64,000 bases of DNA. Origin: Crossaster papposus. Its lineage: Eukaryota > Echinodermata > Asteroidea > Velatida > Solasteridae. The stretch spans positions 1,714,347 through 1,778,346 of the forward strand of contig JBAIAA010000606.1 of assembly GCA_037893245.1 (NCBI GenBank). Reading direction: 5' to 3'. Shown in pieces: positions 1-13,261 of this stretch. The first letter of the stretch is position 1, and each line of letters opens with the position of its first letter. Below the pieces are notes generated by a model. It was not told the DNA's origin. It was given only the letters and a program-made list of their open reading frames with translations, and did not search any database. The translations under genes and the position numbers were made by a program.

Positions 1-2684
1 GAAGTGTGCATAAGAAATATGTAAAGGGAAAGAAGTGTGCATAAGAAATATGTAAAGGGAAAGAAGTGTGCATAAGAAATATGTAAAGGGAAAGAAGTGT
101 GCATAAGAAATATGTAAAGGGAAAGAAGTGTGCATAAGAAATATGTAAAGGGAAAGAAGTGTGCATAAGAAATATGTAAAGGGAAAGAAGTGTGCATAAG
201 AAATATGTAAAGGAAAAGAAGTGTGCATAAGAAATATGTAAAGGGAAAGAAGTGTGCATAAGAAATATGTAAAGGGAAAGAAGTGTGCATAAGAAATATG
301 TAAAGGGAAAGAAGTGTGCATAAGAAATATGTAAAGGGAAAGAAGTGTGCATAAGAAATATGTAAAGGGAAAGAAGTGTGCATAAGAAATATGTAAAGGG
401 AAAGAAGTGTGCATAAGAAATATGTAAAGGGAAAGAAGTGTGCATAAGAAATATGTAAAGGGAAAGAAGTGTGCATAAGAAATATGTAAAGGGAAAGAAG
501 TGTGCATAATAAATATGTAAATGGAAAGAAGTGTGCATAAGAAATATGTAAAGGGAAAGAAGTGTGCATAAGAAATATGTAAAGGGAAAGAAGTGTGCAT
601 AAGAAATATGTAAAGGGAAAGAAGTGTGCATAAGAAATATGTAAAGGGAAAGAAGTGTGCATAAGAAATATGTAAAGGGAAAGAAGTGTGCATAAGAAAT
701 ATGTAAAGGGAAAGAAGTGTGCATAAGAAATATGTAAAGGGAGAGAAGTGTGCATAAGAAATATGTAAAGCGAAAGAAGTGTGCATACGAAATATGTAAA
801 GCGAAAGAAGTGTGCATACGAAATATGTAAAGGGAAAAAAGTGTGCATAAGAAATATGTAAAGGGAAAGAAGTGTGCATAAGAAATATGTAAAGGGAAAG
901 AAGTGTGCATAAGAAATATGTAAAGGGAAAGAAGTGTGCATAAGAAATATGTAAAGGGAAAGAAGTGTGAATAAGAAATATGTAAAGGGAAAGAAGTGTG
1001 CATAAGAAATATGTAAAGGGAAGGAAGTGTGCATAAAAAATATGTAAAGGGAAAGAAGTGTGCATAAGAAATATGTAAAGGGAAAGAAGTGTGCATAAGA
1101 AATATGTAAAGGGAAAGAAGTGTGCATAAGAAATATGTAAAGGGAAAGAAGTGTGCATAAGAAATATGTAAAGGGAAAGAAGTGTGCATAAGAAATATGT
1201 AAAGGGAAAGAAGTGTGCATAAGAAATATGTAAAGGGAAAGAAGTGTGCATAAGAAATATGTAAAGGGAAAGAAGTGTGCATAAGAAATATGTAAAGGGA
1301 AAGAAGTGTGCATAAGAAATATGTAAAGGGAAAGAAGTGTGCATAAGAAATATGTAAAGGGAAAGAAGTGTGCATAAGAAATATGTAAAGGGAAAGAAGT
1401 GTGCATACGAAATATGTAAAGGGAAAGAAGTGTGCATAAGAAATATGTAAAGAGAAAGAAGTGTGCATAAGAAATATGTAAAGGGAAAGAAGTGTGCATA
1501 AGAAATATGTAAAGGGAAAGAAGTGTGCATAAGAAATATGTAAAGGGAAAGAAGTGTGTATAAGAAATATGTAAAGGGAAAGAAGTGTGCATAAGAAATA
1601 TGTAAAGGGAAAGAAGTGTGCATAAGAAATATGTAAAGGGAAAGAAGTGTGCATAAGAAATATGTAAAGGGAAAGAAGTGTGCATAAGAAATATGTAAAG
1701 GGAAAGAAGTGTGCATAAGAAATATGTAAAGGGAAAGAAGATTGCATAAGAAATATGTAAAGGGAAAGAAGATTGCATAAGAAATATGTAAAGGGAAAGA
1801 AGTGTGCATAAGAAATATGTAAATGGAAAGAAGTGTGCATAAGAAATATGTAAAGTGAAAGACGTGTGCATAAGAAATATGTAAAGGGAAAGAAGTGTGC
1901 ATAAGAAATATGTAAAGGGAAAGAAGTGTGCATAAGAAATATGTAAAGGGAAAGAAGTGTGCATAAGAAATATGTAAAGGGAAAGAAGTGTGCATAAGAA
2001 ATATGTAAAGGGAAAGAAGTGTGCATACGAAATATGTAAAGGGAAAGAAGTGTGCATAAGAAATATGTAAAGGGAAAGAAGTGTGCATAAGAAATATGTA
2101 AAGAGAAAGAAGTGTGCATAAGAAATATGTAAAGGGAAAGAAGTGTGCATAAGAAATATGTAAAGGGAAAGAAGTGTGCATAAGAAATATGTAAAGGGAA
2201 AGAAGTGTGCATAAGAAATATGTAAAGGGAAAGAAGTGTGCATAAGAAATATGTAAAGGGAAAGAAGTGTGCATAAGAAATATGTAAAGGGAAAGAAGTG
2301 TGCATAAGAAATATGTAAAGGGAAAGAAGTGTGCATAAGAAATATGTAAAGGGAAAGAAGTGTGCATAAGAAATATGTAAAGGGAAAGAAGTGTGCATAA
2401 GAAATATGTAAAGGGAAAGAAGTGTGCATAAGAAATATGTAAAGGGAAAGAAGTGTGCATAAGAAATATGTAAAGGGAAAGAAGTGTGCATAAGAAATAT
2501 GTAAAGGGAAAGAAGTGTGCATAATAAATATGTAAAGGGAAAGAAGTGTGCATAAGAAATATGTAAAGGGAAAGAAGTGTGCATAAGAAATATGTAAAGG
2601 GAAAGAAGTGTGCATAAGAAATATGTAAAGGGAAAGAAGTGTGCATAAGAAATATGTAAAGGGAAAGAAGTGTGCATACGAAAT
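1..2684 (+). repeat. Left block: monomers only, variant-rich, no insert
   Basis: About 86 monomers with no 36-bp insert. By eye I count about two dozen departures from consensus, including CATACG (near 788, 818, 1408, 2028, 2678), CATAAT (near 509 and 2524), AAATGG (near 530 and 1824), AAAGAG (near 1452 and 2103) and two adjacent GATTGCAT units at about 1740 and 1771. Phase is kept across the block: the first monomer starts at base 1 and I saw no indel. The minus strand is open to the window edge. Nothing else is present. Confidence 0.9.
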
Positions 2685-2787
2685 AAACACATGATGTGGG
2701 AACAAGCCCTCGAGTTAAATATGTAAAGGGAAAGAAGTGTGCATAAGAAATAAACACATGATGTGGGAACAAGCCCTCGAGTTAAAT
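2685..2787 (+). repeat. Insert pair 1 (67-bp spacing)
   Basis: Two copies of the 36-bp insert at 2,685-2,720 and 2,752-2,787, separated by one 31-bp monomer. The monomer entering the pair has the CATACG variant. The monomer leaving it reads GGGAAAAAAGTG instead of GGGAAAGAAGTG. That downstream variant is shared with the other three left-hand pairs, which shows they are copies of one ancestral block. Confidence 0.95.
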
Positions 2788-3903
2788 ATGTAAAGGGAAA
2801 AAAGTGTGCATAAGAAATATGTAAAGGGAAAGAAGTGGGCATAAGAAATATGTAAAGGGAAAGAAGTGTGCATAAGAAATATGTAAAGGGAAAGAAGTGT
2901 GCATAAGAAATATGTAAAGGGAAAGAAGTGTGCATAAGAAATATGTAAAGGGAAAGAAGTGTGCATAAGAAATATGTAAAGGGAAAGAAGTGTGCATAAG
3001 AAATATGTAAAGGGAAAGAAGTGTGCATACGAAATATGTAAAGGGAAAGAAGTGTGCATAAGAAATATGTAAAGGGAAAGAAGTGTGCATAAGAAATATG
3101 TAAAGAGAAAGAAGTGTGCATAAGAAATATGTAAAGGGAAAGAAGTGTGCATAAGAAATATGTAAAGGGAAAGAAGTGTGCATAAGAAATATGTAAAGGG
3201 AAAGAAGTGTGCATAAGAAATATGTAAAGGGAAAGAAGTGTGCATAAGAAATATGTAAAGGGAAAGAAGTGTGCATAAGAAATATGTAAAGGGAAAGAAG
3301 TGTGCATAAGAAATATGTAAAGGAAAAGAAGTGTGCATAAGAAATATGTAAAGGGAAAGAAGTGTGCATAAGAAATATGTAAAGGGAAAGAAGTGTGCAT
3401 AAGAAATATGTAAAGGGAAAGAAGTGTGCATAAGAAATATGTAAAGGGAAAGAAGTGTGCATAAGAAATATGTAAAGGGAAAGAATTGTGCATAAGAAAT
3501 ATGTAAAGGGAAAGAAGTGTGCATAAGAAATATGTAAAGGGAAAGAAGTGTGCATAATAAATATGTAAAGGGAAAGAAGTGTGCATAAGAAATATGTAAA
3601 GGGAAAGAAGTGTGCATAAGAAATATGTAAAGGGAAAGAAGTGTGCATAAGAAATATGTAAAGGGAAAGAAGTGTGCATAAGAAATATGTAAAGGGAAAG
3701 AAATGTGCATAAGAAATATGTAAAGGGAAAGAAGTGTGCATAAGAAATATGTAAAGGGAAAGAAGTGTGCATAAGAAATATGTAAAGGGAAAGAAGTGTG
3801 CATAAGAAATATGTAAAGGGAAAGAAGTGTGCATAAGAAATATGTAAAGGGAAAGAAGTGTGCATAAGAAATAAGTAAAGGGAAAGAAGTGTGCATAAGA
3901 AAT

Positions 3904-4006
3904 AAACACATGATGTGGGAACAAGCCCTCGAGTTAAATATGTAAAGGGAAAGAAGTGTGCATAAGAAATAAACACATGATGTGGGAACAAGCCCTCGAG
4001 TTAAAT
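3904..4006 (+). repeat. Insert pair 2 (67-bp spacing)
   Basis: Inserts at 3,904-3,939 and 3,971-4,006, again followed by GGGAAAAAAGTG. It lies 1,219 bp after pair 1, which is two inserts-plus-monomers (134 bp) and 35 plain monomers, so no indel lies between them. An unusual ATAAGTAAAG monomer (T to A) lies just upstream near 3,871. Confidence 0.95.
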
Positions 4007-5060
4007 ATGTAAAGGGAAAAAAGTGTGCATAAGAAATATGTAAAGGGAAAGAAGTGTGCATAAGAAATATGTAAAGGGAAAGAAGTGTGCATAAGAAATA
4101 TGTAAAGGGAAAGAAGTGTGCATAAGAAATATGTAAAGGGAAAGAAGTGTGCATAAGAAATATGTAAAGGGAAAGAAGTGTGCATACGAAATATGTAAAG
4201 GGAAAGAAGTGTGCATAAGAAATATGTAAAGGGAAAGAAGTGTGCATAAGAAATATGTAAAGAGAAAGAAGTGTGCATAAGAAATATGTAAAGGGAAAGA
4301 AGTGTGCATAAGAAATATGTAAAGGGAAAGAAGTGTGCATAAGAAATATGTAAAGGGAAAGAAGTGTGCATAAGAAATATGTAAAGGGAAAGAAGTGTGC
4401 ATAAGAAATATGTAAAGGGAAAGAAGTGTGCATAAGAAATATGTAAAGGGAAAGAAGTGTGCATAAGAAATATGTAAAGGGAAAGAAGTGTGCATAAGAA
4501 ATATGTAAAGGGAAAGAAGTGTGCATAAGAAATATGTAAAGGGAAGGAAGTGTGCATAAGAAATATGTAAAGGGAAAGAAGTGTGCATAAGAAATATGTA
4601 AAGGGAAGGAAGTGTGCATAAGAAATATGTAAAGGGAAAGAAGTGTGCATAAGAAATATGTAAAGGGAAAGAAGTGTGCATAAGAAATATGTAAAGGGAA
4701 AGAAGTGTGCATAAGAAATATGTAAAGGGAAAGAAGTGTGCATAAGAAATATGTAAAGGGAAAGAAGTGTGCATAAGAAATATGTAAAGGGAAAGAAGTG
4801 TGCATAAGAAATATGTAAAGGGAAAGAAGTGTGCATAAGAAATATGTAAAGGGAAAGAAGTGTGCATAAGAAATATGTAAAGGGAAAGAAGTGTGCATAA
4901 GAAATATGTAAAGGGAAAGAAGTGTGCATAAGAAATATGTAAAGGGAAAGAAGTGTGCATAAGAAATATGTAAAGGGAAAGAAGTGTGCATAAGAAATAT
5001 GTAAAGGGAAAGAAGTGTGCATAAGAAATATGTAAAGGGAAAGAAGTGTGCATAAGAAAT

Positions 5061-5163
5061 AAACACATGATGTGGGAACAAGCCCTCGAGTTAAATATGT
5101 AAAGGGAAAGAAGTGTGCATAAGAAATAAACACATGATGTGGGAACAAGCCCTCGAGTTAAAT
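5061..5163 (+). repeat. Insert pair 3 (67-bp spacing)
   Basis: Inserts at 5,061-5,096 and 5,128-5,163, followed by GGGAAAAAAGTG and then a private GCAGAAG variant near 5,185. The distance from pair 2 is 1,157 bp (33 plain monomers plus the pair), two monomers shorter than the previous interval. Confidence 0.95.
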
Positions 5164-5876
5164 ATGTAAAGGGAAAAAAGTGTGCAGAAGAAATATGTAA
5201 AGGGAAAGAAGTGTGCATAAGAAATATGTAAAGGGAAAGAAGTGTGCATAAGAAATATGTAAAGGGAAAGAAGTGTGCATACGAAATATGTAAAGGGAAA
5301 GAAGTGTGCATAAGAAATATGTAAAGGGAAAGAAGTGTGCATAAGAAATATGTAAAGGGAAAGAAGTGTGCATACGAAATATGTAAAGGGAAAGATGTGT
5401 GCATAAGAAATATGTAAAGGGAAAGAAGTGTGCATAAGAAATATGTAAAGGGAAAGAAGTGTGCATAAGAAATATGTAAAGGGAAAGAAGTGTGCATAAG
5501 AAATATGTAAAGGGAAAGAAGTGTGCATAAGAAATATGTAAAGGGAAAGAAGTGTGCATAAGAAATATGTAAAGGGAAAGAAGTGTGCATAAGAAATATG
5601 TAAAGGGAAAGAAGTGTGCATAAGAAATATGTAAAGGGAAAGAAGTGTGCATACGAAATATGTAAAGGGAAAGAAGTGTGCATAAGAAATATGTAAAGGG
5701 AAAGAAGTGTGCATAAGAAATATGTAAAGGGAAAGAAGTGTGCATAAGAAATATGTAAAGGGAAAGAAGTGTGCATAAGAAATATGTAAAGGGAAAGAAG
5801 TGTGCATAAGAAATATGTAAAGGGAAAGAAGTGTGCATAAGAAATATGTAAAGGGAAAGAAGTGTGCATAATAAAT

Positions 5877-5979
5877 AAACACATGATGTGGGAACAAGCC
5901 CTCGAGTTAAATATGTAAAGGGAAAGAAGTGTGCATAAGAAATAAACACATGATGTGGGAACAAGCCCTCGAGTTAAAT
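5877..5979 (+). repeat. Insert pair 4 (67-bp spacing)
   Basis: Inserts at 5,877-5,912 and 5,944-5,979, entered from a CATAAT-variant monomer and followed by GGGAAAAAAGTG. The interval from pair 3 is only 816 bp (22 plain monomers plus the pair). This is the last tight pair; the next 3.5 kb has no insert. Confidence 0.95.
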
Positions 5980-6711
5980 ATGTAAAGGGAAAAAAGTGTG
6001 CATAAGAAATATGTAAAGGGAAAGAAGTGTGCATAAGAAATATGTAAAGGGAAAGAAGTGTGCATAAGAAATATGTAAAGGGAAAGAAGTGTGCATAAGA
6101 AATATGTAAAGGGAAAGAAGTGTGCATAAGAAATATGTAAAGGGAAAGAAGTGTGCATAAGAAATATGTAAAGGGAAAGAAGTGTGCATACGAAATATGT
6201 AAAGGGAAAGAAGTGTGCATAAGAAATATGTAAAGGGAAAGAAGTGTGCATAAGAAATATGTAAAGGGAAAGAAGTGTGCATAAGAAATATGTAAAAGGA
6301 AAGAATGTGCATACGAAATATGTAAAGGGAAAGAAGTGTGCATAAGAAATATGTAAAGGGAAAGAAGTGTGCATAAGAAATATGTAAAGGGAAAGAAGTG
6401 TGCATACGAAATATGTAAAGGGAAAGAAGTGTGCATAAGAAATATGTAAAGGGAAAGAAGTGTGCATAAGAAATATGTAAAGGGAAAGAAGTGTGCATAA
6501 GAAATATGTAAAGGGAAAGAAGTGTGCATAAGAAATATGTAAAGGGAAAGAAGAGTGCATAAGAAATATGTAAAGGGAAAGAAGTGTGCATAAGAAATAT
6601 GTAAAGGGAAAGAAGTGTGCATAATAAATATGTAAAGGGAAAGAAGTGTGCATAAGAAATATGTAAAGGGAAAGAAGTGTGCATAAGAAATATGTAAAGG
6701 GAAAGAAGTGT

Positions 6712-9512
6712 GCTTAAGAAATATGTAAAGGGAAAGAAGTGTGCATAAGAAATATGTAAAGGGAAAGAAGTGTGCATAAGAAATATGTAAAGGGAAAGAA
6801 GTGTGCATAAGAAATATGTAAAGGGAAAGAAGTGTGCATAAGAAATATGTAAAGGGAAAGAAGTGTGCATAAGAAATATGTAAAGGGAAAGAAGTGTGCA
6901 TAAGAAATATGTAAAGGGAAAGAAGTGTGCATAAGAAATATGTAAATGGAAAGAAGTGTGCATAAGAAATATGTAAAGGGAAAGAAGTGTGCATAAGAAG
7001 TATGTAAAGGGAAAGAAGTGTGCATAAGAAATATGTAAAGGGAAAGAAGTGTGCATAAGAAATATGTAAAGGGAAAGAAGTGTGCATAAGAAATATGTAA
7101 AGGGAAAGAAGTGTGCATAAGAAATATGTAAAGGGAAAGAAGTGTGCATACGAAATATGTAAAGGGAAAGAAGTGTGCATAAGAAATATGTAAAGGGAAA
7201 GAAGTGTGCATAAGAAATATGTAAAGGGAAAGAAGTGTGCATAAGAAATATGTAAAGGGAAAGAAGTGTGCATAAGAAATATGTAAAGGGAAAGAAGTGT
7301 GCATAAGAAATATGTAAAGGGAAAGAAGTGTGCATAAGAAATATGTAAAGAGAAAGAAGTGTGCATAAGAAATATGTAAAGGGAAAGAAGTGTGCATACG
7401 AAATATGTAAAGGGAAAGAAGTGTGCATAAGAAATATGTAAAGGGAAAGAAGTGTGCATAAGAAATATGTAAAGGGAAAGAAGTGTGCATAAGAAATATG
7501 TAAAGGGAAAGAAGTGTGCATAAGAAATATGTAAAGGGAAAGAAGTGTGCATAAGAAATATGTAAATGGAAAGAAGTGTGCATAAGAAATATGTAAAGGG
7601 AAAGAAGTGTGCATAAGAAATATTTAAAGGGAAAGAAGTGTGCATAAGAAATATGTAAAGGGAAAGAAGTGTGCATAAGAAATATTTAAAGAGAAAGAAG
7701 TGTGCATAAGAAATATGTAAAGGGAAAGAAGTGTGCATAAGAAATATGTAAAGGGAAAGAAGTGTGCATAAGAAATATGTAAAGGGAAAGAAGTGTGCAT
7801 AAGAAATATGTCAAGGGAAAGAAGTGTGCATAAGAAATATGTAAAGGGAAAGAAGTGTGCATAAGAAATATGTAAAGGGAAAGAAGTGTGCATAAGAAAT
7901 ATGTAAAGGGAAAGAAGTGTGCATAAGAAATATGTAAAGGGAAAGAAGTGTGCATAAGAAATATGTAAAGGGAAAGAAGTGTGCATAAGAAATATGTAAA
8001 GGGAAACAAGTGTGCATAAGAAATATGTAAAGGGAAAGAAGTGTGCATAAGAAATATGTAAAGGGAAAGAAGTGTGCATAAGAAATATGTAAAGGGAAAG
8101 AAGTGTGCATAAGAAATATGTAAAGGGAAAGAAGTGTGCATAAGAAATATGTAAAGGGAAAGAAGTGTGCATAAGAAATATGTAAAGGGAAAGAAGTGTG
8201 CATAAGAAATATGTAAAGGGAAAGAAGTGTGCATAAGAAATATGTAAAGGAAAAAAGGTGTGCATAAGAAATATGTAAAGGGAAAGAAGTGTGCATAAGA
8301 AATATGTAAAGGGAAAGAAGTGTGCATAAGAAATATGTAAAGGGAAAGAAGTGTGCATAAGAAATATGTAAAGGGAAAGAAGTGTGCATAAGAAATATGT
8401 AAAGGGAAAGAAGTGTGCATAAGAAATATGTAAAGGGAAAGAAGTGTGCATAAGAAATATGTAAAGGGAAAGAAGTGTGCATAAGAAATATGTAAAGGGA
8501 AAGAAGTGTGCATAAGAAATATGTAAAGGGAAAGAAGTGTGCATAAGAAATATGTAAAGGGAAAGAAGTGTGCATAAGAAATATGTAAAGGGAAAGAAGT
8601 GTGCATAAGAAATATGTAAAGGGAAAGAAGTGTGCATAAGAAATATGTAAAGGGAAAGAAGTGTGCATAAGAAATATGTAAATGGAAAGAAGTGTTCATA
8701 AGAAATATGTAAAGGGAAAGAAGTGTGCATAAGAAATATTTAAAGGGAAAGAAGTGTGCATAAGAAATATGTAAAGGGAAAGAAGTGTGCATAAGAAATA
8801 TTTAAAGAGAAAGAAGTGTGCATAAGAAATATGTAAAGGGAAAGAAGTGTGCATAAGAAATATGTAAAGGGAAAGAAGTGTGCATAAGAAATATGTAAAG
8901 GGAAAGAAGTGTGCATAAGAAATATGTAAAGGGAAAGAAGTGTGCATAAGAAATATGTAAAGGGAAAGAAGTGTGCATAAGAAATATGTAAAGGGAAAGA
9001 AGTGTGCATAAGAAATATGTAAAGGGAAAGAAGTGTGCATAAGAAATATGTAAAGGGAAAGAAGTGTGCATAAGAAATATGTAAAGGGAAAGAAGTGTGC
9101 ATAAGAAATATGTAAAGGGAAAGAAGTGTGCATAAGAAATATGTAAAGGGAAAGAAGTGTGCATAAGAAATATGTAAAGGGAAAGAAGTGTGCATAAGAA
9201 ATATGTAAAGGGAAAGAAGTGTGCATAAGAAATATGTAAAGGGAAAGAAGTGTGCATAAGAAATATGTAAAGGGAAAGAAGTGTGCATAAGAAATATGTA
9301 AAGGGAAAGAAGTGTGCATAAGAAATATGTAAAGGGAAAGAAGTGTGCATAAGAAATATGTAAAGGGAAAGAAGTGTGCATAAGAAATATGTAAAGGGAA
9401 AGAAGTGTGCATAAGAAATATGTAAATGGAAAGAAGTGTGCATAAGAAATATGTAAAGGGAAAGAAGTGTGCATAAGAAATATGTAAAGGGAAAGAAGTG
9501 TGCATAAGAAAT
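6712..9512 (+). repeat. Insert-free variant block with a 1,116-bp internal period
   Basis: Plain monomers. A marker set AAATGG (7,562), TATTTAAAG (7,621) and TATTTAAAG (7,683) recurs at 8,678, 8,737 and 8,799, exactly 1,116 bp or 36 monomers later, so at least part of the block is a tandem pair of 36-mers. GTTCATAAG near 8,691 lies inside the second copy and is private to it. Monomers from about 8,830 to 9,420 are nearly uniform. Confidence 0.75.
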
Positions 9513-9548
9513 AAACACATGATGTGGGAACAAGCCCTCGAGTTAAAT
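9513..9548 (+). repeat. Single insert copy a
   Basis: One isolated 36-bp insert in an otherwise normal monomer. It lies 91 bp after an AAATGG marker (9,422), a relationship repeated exactly at the next single insert (10,512 and 10,603). Confidence 0.95.
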
Positions 9549-10602
9549 ATGTAAAGGGAAAGAAGTGTGCATAAGAAATATGTAAAGGGAAAGAAGTGTG
9601 CATAAGAAATATGTAAAGGGAAAGAAGTGTGCATAAGAAATATGTAAAGGGAAAGAAGTGTGCATAAGAAATATGTAAAGGGAAAGAAGTGTGCATAAGA
9701 AATATGTAAAGGGAAAGAAGTGTGCATAAGAAATATGTAGAGGGAAAGAAGTGTGCATACGAAATATGTAAAGGGAAAGAAGTGTGCATACGAAATATGT
9801 AAAGGGAAAGAAGTGTGCATAAGAAATATGTAAAGGGAAAGAAGTGTGCATAAGAAATATGTAAAGGGAAAGAAGTGTGCATACGAAATATGTAAAGGGA
9901 AAGAAGTGTGCATAAGAAATATGTAAAGGGAAAGAAGTGTGCATAAGAAATATGTAAAGGGAAAGAAGTGTGTATACGAAATATGTAAAGGGAAAGAAGT
10001 GTGCATAAGAAATATGTAAAGGGAAAGAAGTGTGCATAAGAAATATGTAAAGGGAAAGAAGTGTGCACAAGAAATATGTAAAGGGAAAGAAGTGTGCATA
10101 AGAAATATGTAAAGGGAAAGAAGTGTGCATAAGAAATATGTAAAGGGAAAGAAGTGTGCATAATAAATATGTAAAGGGAAAGAAGTGTGCATAATAAATA
10201 TGTAAAGGGAAAGAAGTGTGCATAATAAATATGTAAAGGGAAAGAAGTGTGCATAAGAAATATGTAAAGGGAAAGAAGTGTGCTTAAGAAATATGTAAAG
10301 GGAAAGAAGTGTGCATAAGAAATATGTAAAGGGAAAGAAGTGTGCATAAGAAATATGTAAAGGGAAAGAAGTGTGCATAAGAAATATGTAAAGGGAAAGA
10401 AGTGTGCATAAGAAATATGTAAAGGGAAAGAAGTGTGCATAAGAAATATGTAAAGGGAAAGAAGTGTGCATAAGAAATATGTAAAGGGAAAGAAGTGTGC
10501 ATAAGAAATATGTAAATGGAAAGAAGTGTGCATACGAAATATGTAAAGGGAGAGAAGTGTGCATAAGAAATATGTAAAGGGAAAGAAGTGTGCATAAGAA
10601 AT

Positions 10603-10638
10603 AAACACATGATGTGGGAACAAGCCCTCGAGTTAAAT
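10603..10638 (+). repeat. Single insert copy b
   Basis: One isolated insert, 1,090 bp after copy a (34 monomers plus the insert). The shared upstream AAATGG marker shows that copies a and b are duplicates of one block. Confidence 0.95.
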
Positions 10639-11340
10639 ATGTAAAGGGAAAGAAGTGTGCATAAGAAATATGTAAAGGGAAAGAAGTGTGCATAAGAAAT
10701 ATGTAAAGGGAAAGAAGTGTGCATAAGAAATATGTAAAGGGAAAGAAGTGTGCATAAGAAATATGTAAAGGGAAAGAAGTGTGCATAAGAAATATGTAAA
10801 GGGAAAGAAGTGTGCATACGAAATATGTAAAGGGAAAGAAGTGTGCATACGAAATATGTAAAGGGAAAGAAGTGTGCATAAGAAATATGTAAAGGGAAAG
10901 AAGTGTGCATAAGAAATATGTAAAGGGAAAGAAGTGTGCATACGAAATATGTAAAGGGAAAGAAGTGTGCATAAGAAATATGTAAAGGGAAAGAAGTGTG
11001 CATAAGAAATATGTAAAGGGAAAGAATTGTGTATACGAAATATGTAAAGGGAAAGAAGTGTGCATAAGAAATATGTAAAGGGAAAGAAGTGTGCATAAGA
11101 AATATGTAAAGGGAAAGAAGTGTGCATAAGAAATATGTAAAGGGAAAGAAGTGTGCATAAGAAATATGTAAAGGGAAAGAAGTGTGCATAATAAATATGT
11201 AAAGGGAAAGAAGTGTGCATAAGAAATATGTAAAGGGAAAGAAGTGTGCATAATAAATATGTAAAGGGAAAGAAGTGTGCATAATAAATATGTAAAGGGA
11301 AAGAAGTGTGCATAAGAAATATGTAAAGGGAAAGAAGTGT

Positions 11341-13261
11341 GCTTAAGAAATATGTAAAGGGAAAGAAGTGTGCATAAGAAATATGTAAAGGGAAAGAAGT
11401 GTGCATAAGAAATATGTAAAGGCAAAGAAGTGTGCATAAGAAATATGTAAAGGGAAAGAAGTGTGCATAGAAATATGTAAAGGGAAAGAAGTGTGCATAA
11501 GAAATATGTAAAGGGAAAGAAGTGTGCATAAGAAATATGTAAAGGGAAAGAAGTGTGCATAAGAAATATGTAAAGGGAAAGAAGTGTGCATAAGAAATAT
11601 GTAAAGGGAAAGAAGTGTGCATAAGAAATATGTAAAGGGAAAGAAGTGTGCATAAGAAATATGTAAAGGGAAAGAAGTGTGCATAAGAAATATGTAAAGG
11701 GAAAGAAGTGTGCATAAGAAATATGTAAAGGGAAAGAAGTGTGCATAAGAAATATGTAAAGGGAAAGAAGTGTGCATAAGAAATATGTAAAGGGAAAGAA
11801 GTGTGCATACGAAATATGTAAAGGGAAAGAAGTGTGCATAAGAAATATGTAAAGGGAAAGAAGTGTGCATAAGAAATATGTAAAGGGAAAGAAGTGTGCA
11901 TAAGAAATATGTAAAGGGAAAGAAGTGTGCATAAGAAATATGTAAAGAAAAAGAAGTGTGCATAAGAAATATGTAAAGGGAAAGAAGTGTGCATAAGAAA
12001 TATGTAAAGGGAAAGAAGTGTGCATAAGAAATATGTAAAGGAAAAAAAGTGTGCATAAGAAATATGTAAAGGGAAAGAAGTGTGCATAAGAAATATGTAA
12101 AGGGAAAGAAGTGTGCATAAGAAATATGTAAAGGGAAAGAAGTGTGCATAAGAAATATGTAAAGGGAAAGAAGTGTGCATAAGAAATATGTAAAGGGAAA
12201 GAAGTGTGCATAAGAAATATGTAAAGGGAAAGAAGTGTGCATAACAAATATGTAAAGGGAAAGAAGTGTGCATAAGAAATATGTAAAGGGAAAGAAGTGT
12301 GCATAAGAAATATGTAAAGGGAAAGAAGTGTGCATAAGAAATATGTAAAGGGAAAGAAGTGTGCATAAGAAATATGTAAAGAGAAAGAAGTGTGCATAAG
12401 AAATATGTAAAGGGAAAGAAGTGTGCATAAGAAATATGTAAAGGGAAAGAAGTGTGCATAAGAAATATGTAAAGGAAAAAAAGTGTGCATAAGAAATATG
12501 TAAAGGGAAAGAAGTGTGCATAAGAAATATGTAAAGGGAAAGAAGTGTGCATAAGAAATATGTAAAGGGAAAGAAGTGTGCATAAGAAATATGTAAAGGG
12601 AAAGAAGTGTGCATAAGAAATATGTAAAGGGAAAGAAGTGTGCATAAGAAATATGTAAAGGGAAAGAAGTGTGCATAAGAAATATGTAAAGGGAAAGAAG
12701 TGTGCATAAGAAATATGTAAAGGGAAAGAAGTGTGCATAAGAAATATGTAAAGAGAAAGAAGTGTGCATAAGAAATATGTAAAGGGAAAGAAGTGTGCAT
12801 AAGAAATATGTAAAGGGAAAGAAGTGTGCATAAGAAATATGTAAAGGAAAAAAAGTGTGCATAAGAAATATGTAAAGGGAAAGAAGTGGGCATAAGAAAT
12901 ATGTAAAGGGAAAGAAGTGTGCATAAGAAATATGTAAAGGGAAAGAAGTGTGCATAAGAAATATGTAAAGGGAAAGAAGTGTGCATAAGAAATATGTAAA
13001 GGGAAAGAAGTGTGCATAAGAAATATGTAAAGGGAAAGAAGTGTGCATAAGAAATATGTAAAGGGAAAGAAGTGTGCATAAGAAATATGTAAAGGGAAAG
13101 AAGTGTGCATAAGAAATATGTAAAGGGAAAGAAGTGTGCATAAGAAATATGTAAAGGGAAAGAAGTGTGCATAAGAAATATGTAAAGGGAAAGAAGTGTG
13201 CATAAGAAATATGTAAAGGGAAAGAAGTGTGCATAAGAAATATGTAAAGGGAAAGAAGTGT
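11341..13261 (+). repeat. Variant block with a distant copy at about 16,681-18,240
   Basis: Starts with GCTTAAG (11,341) and a 30-bp GCATAG unit (11,465). Both recur 5,340 bp later (16,681 and 16,805). Further markers such as ATAACAAAT (12,241) and the AAGGAAAAAAAG units (12,470 and 12,842) recur 5,371 bp later, so one monomer was added in between. The plain consensus fills the rest; no insert is present. Confidence 0.75.

Larger units (their letters stand above)
2685..6690 (+). repeat. Higher-order repeats anchored by insert pairs (about 0.8-1.2 kb)
   Basis: Four blocks each begin with an insert pair plus the same downstream GGGAAAAAAGTG monomer, then run for 33, 35 or 22 monomers with scattered CATACG variants. 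Block starts are 2,685, 3,904, 5,061 and 5,877. The right edge is not sharp. I place it near 6,690, just before the GCTTAAG variant at 6,712, because no fifth pair follows. A 30-bp unit (1-bp deletion, AAGAATGTGC) sits near 6,303. Confidence 0.75.
9422..11340 (+). repeat. Tandem higher-order repeat, period 1,090 then 1,059 bp
   Basis: Upstream markers (AAATGG and the insert) repeat at 1,090 bp. Downstream markers repeat at 1,059 bp: GCATACG at 9,755, 9,786 and 9,879 pair with 10,814, 10,845 and 10,938; TGTATACG at 9,971 pairs with 11,030; GCATAAT at 10,189 and 10,220 pairs with 11,248 and 11,279; GCTTAAG at 10,282 pairs with 11,341. The 31-bp step means one copy has gained or lost a monomer between about 9,548 and 9,755. 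Confidence 0.8.

Noticed and set aside
2685..2720. The 36-bp insert as a transposon or MITE
   Set aside because: The flanking AAAT repeat is suggestive, but the insert is tiny, lacks clear terminal inverted repeats, encodes nothing and occurs only at one monomer position.
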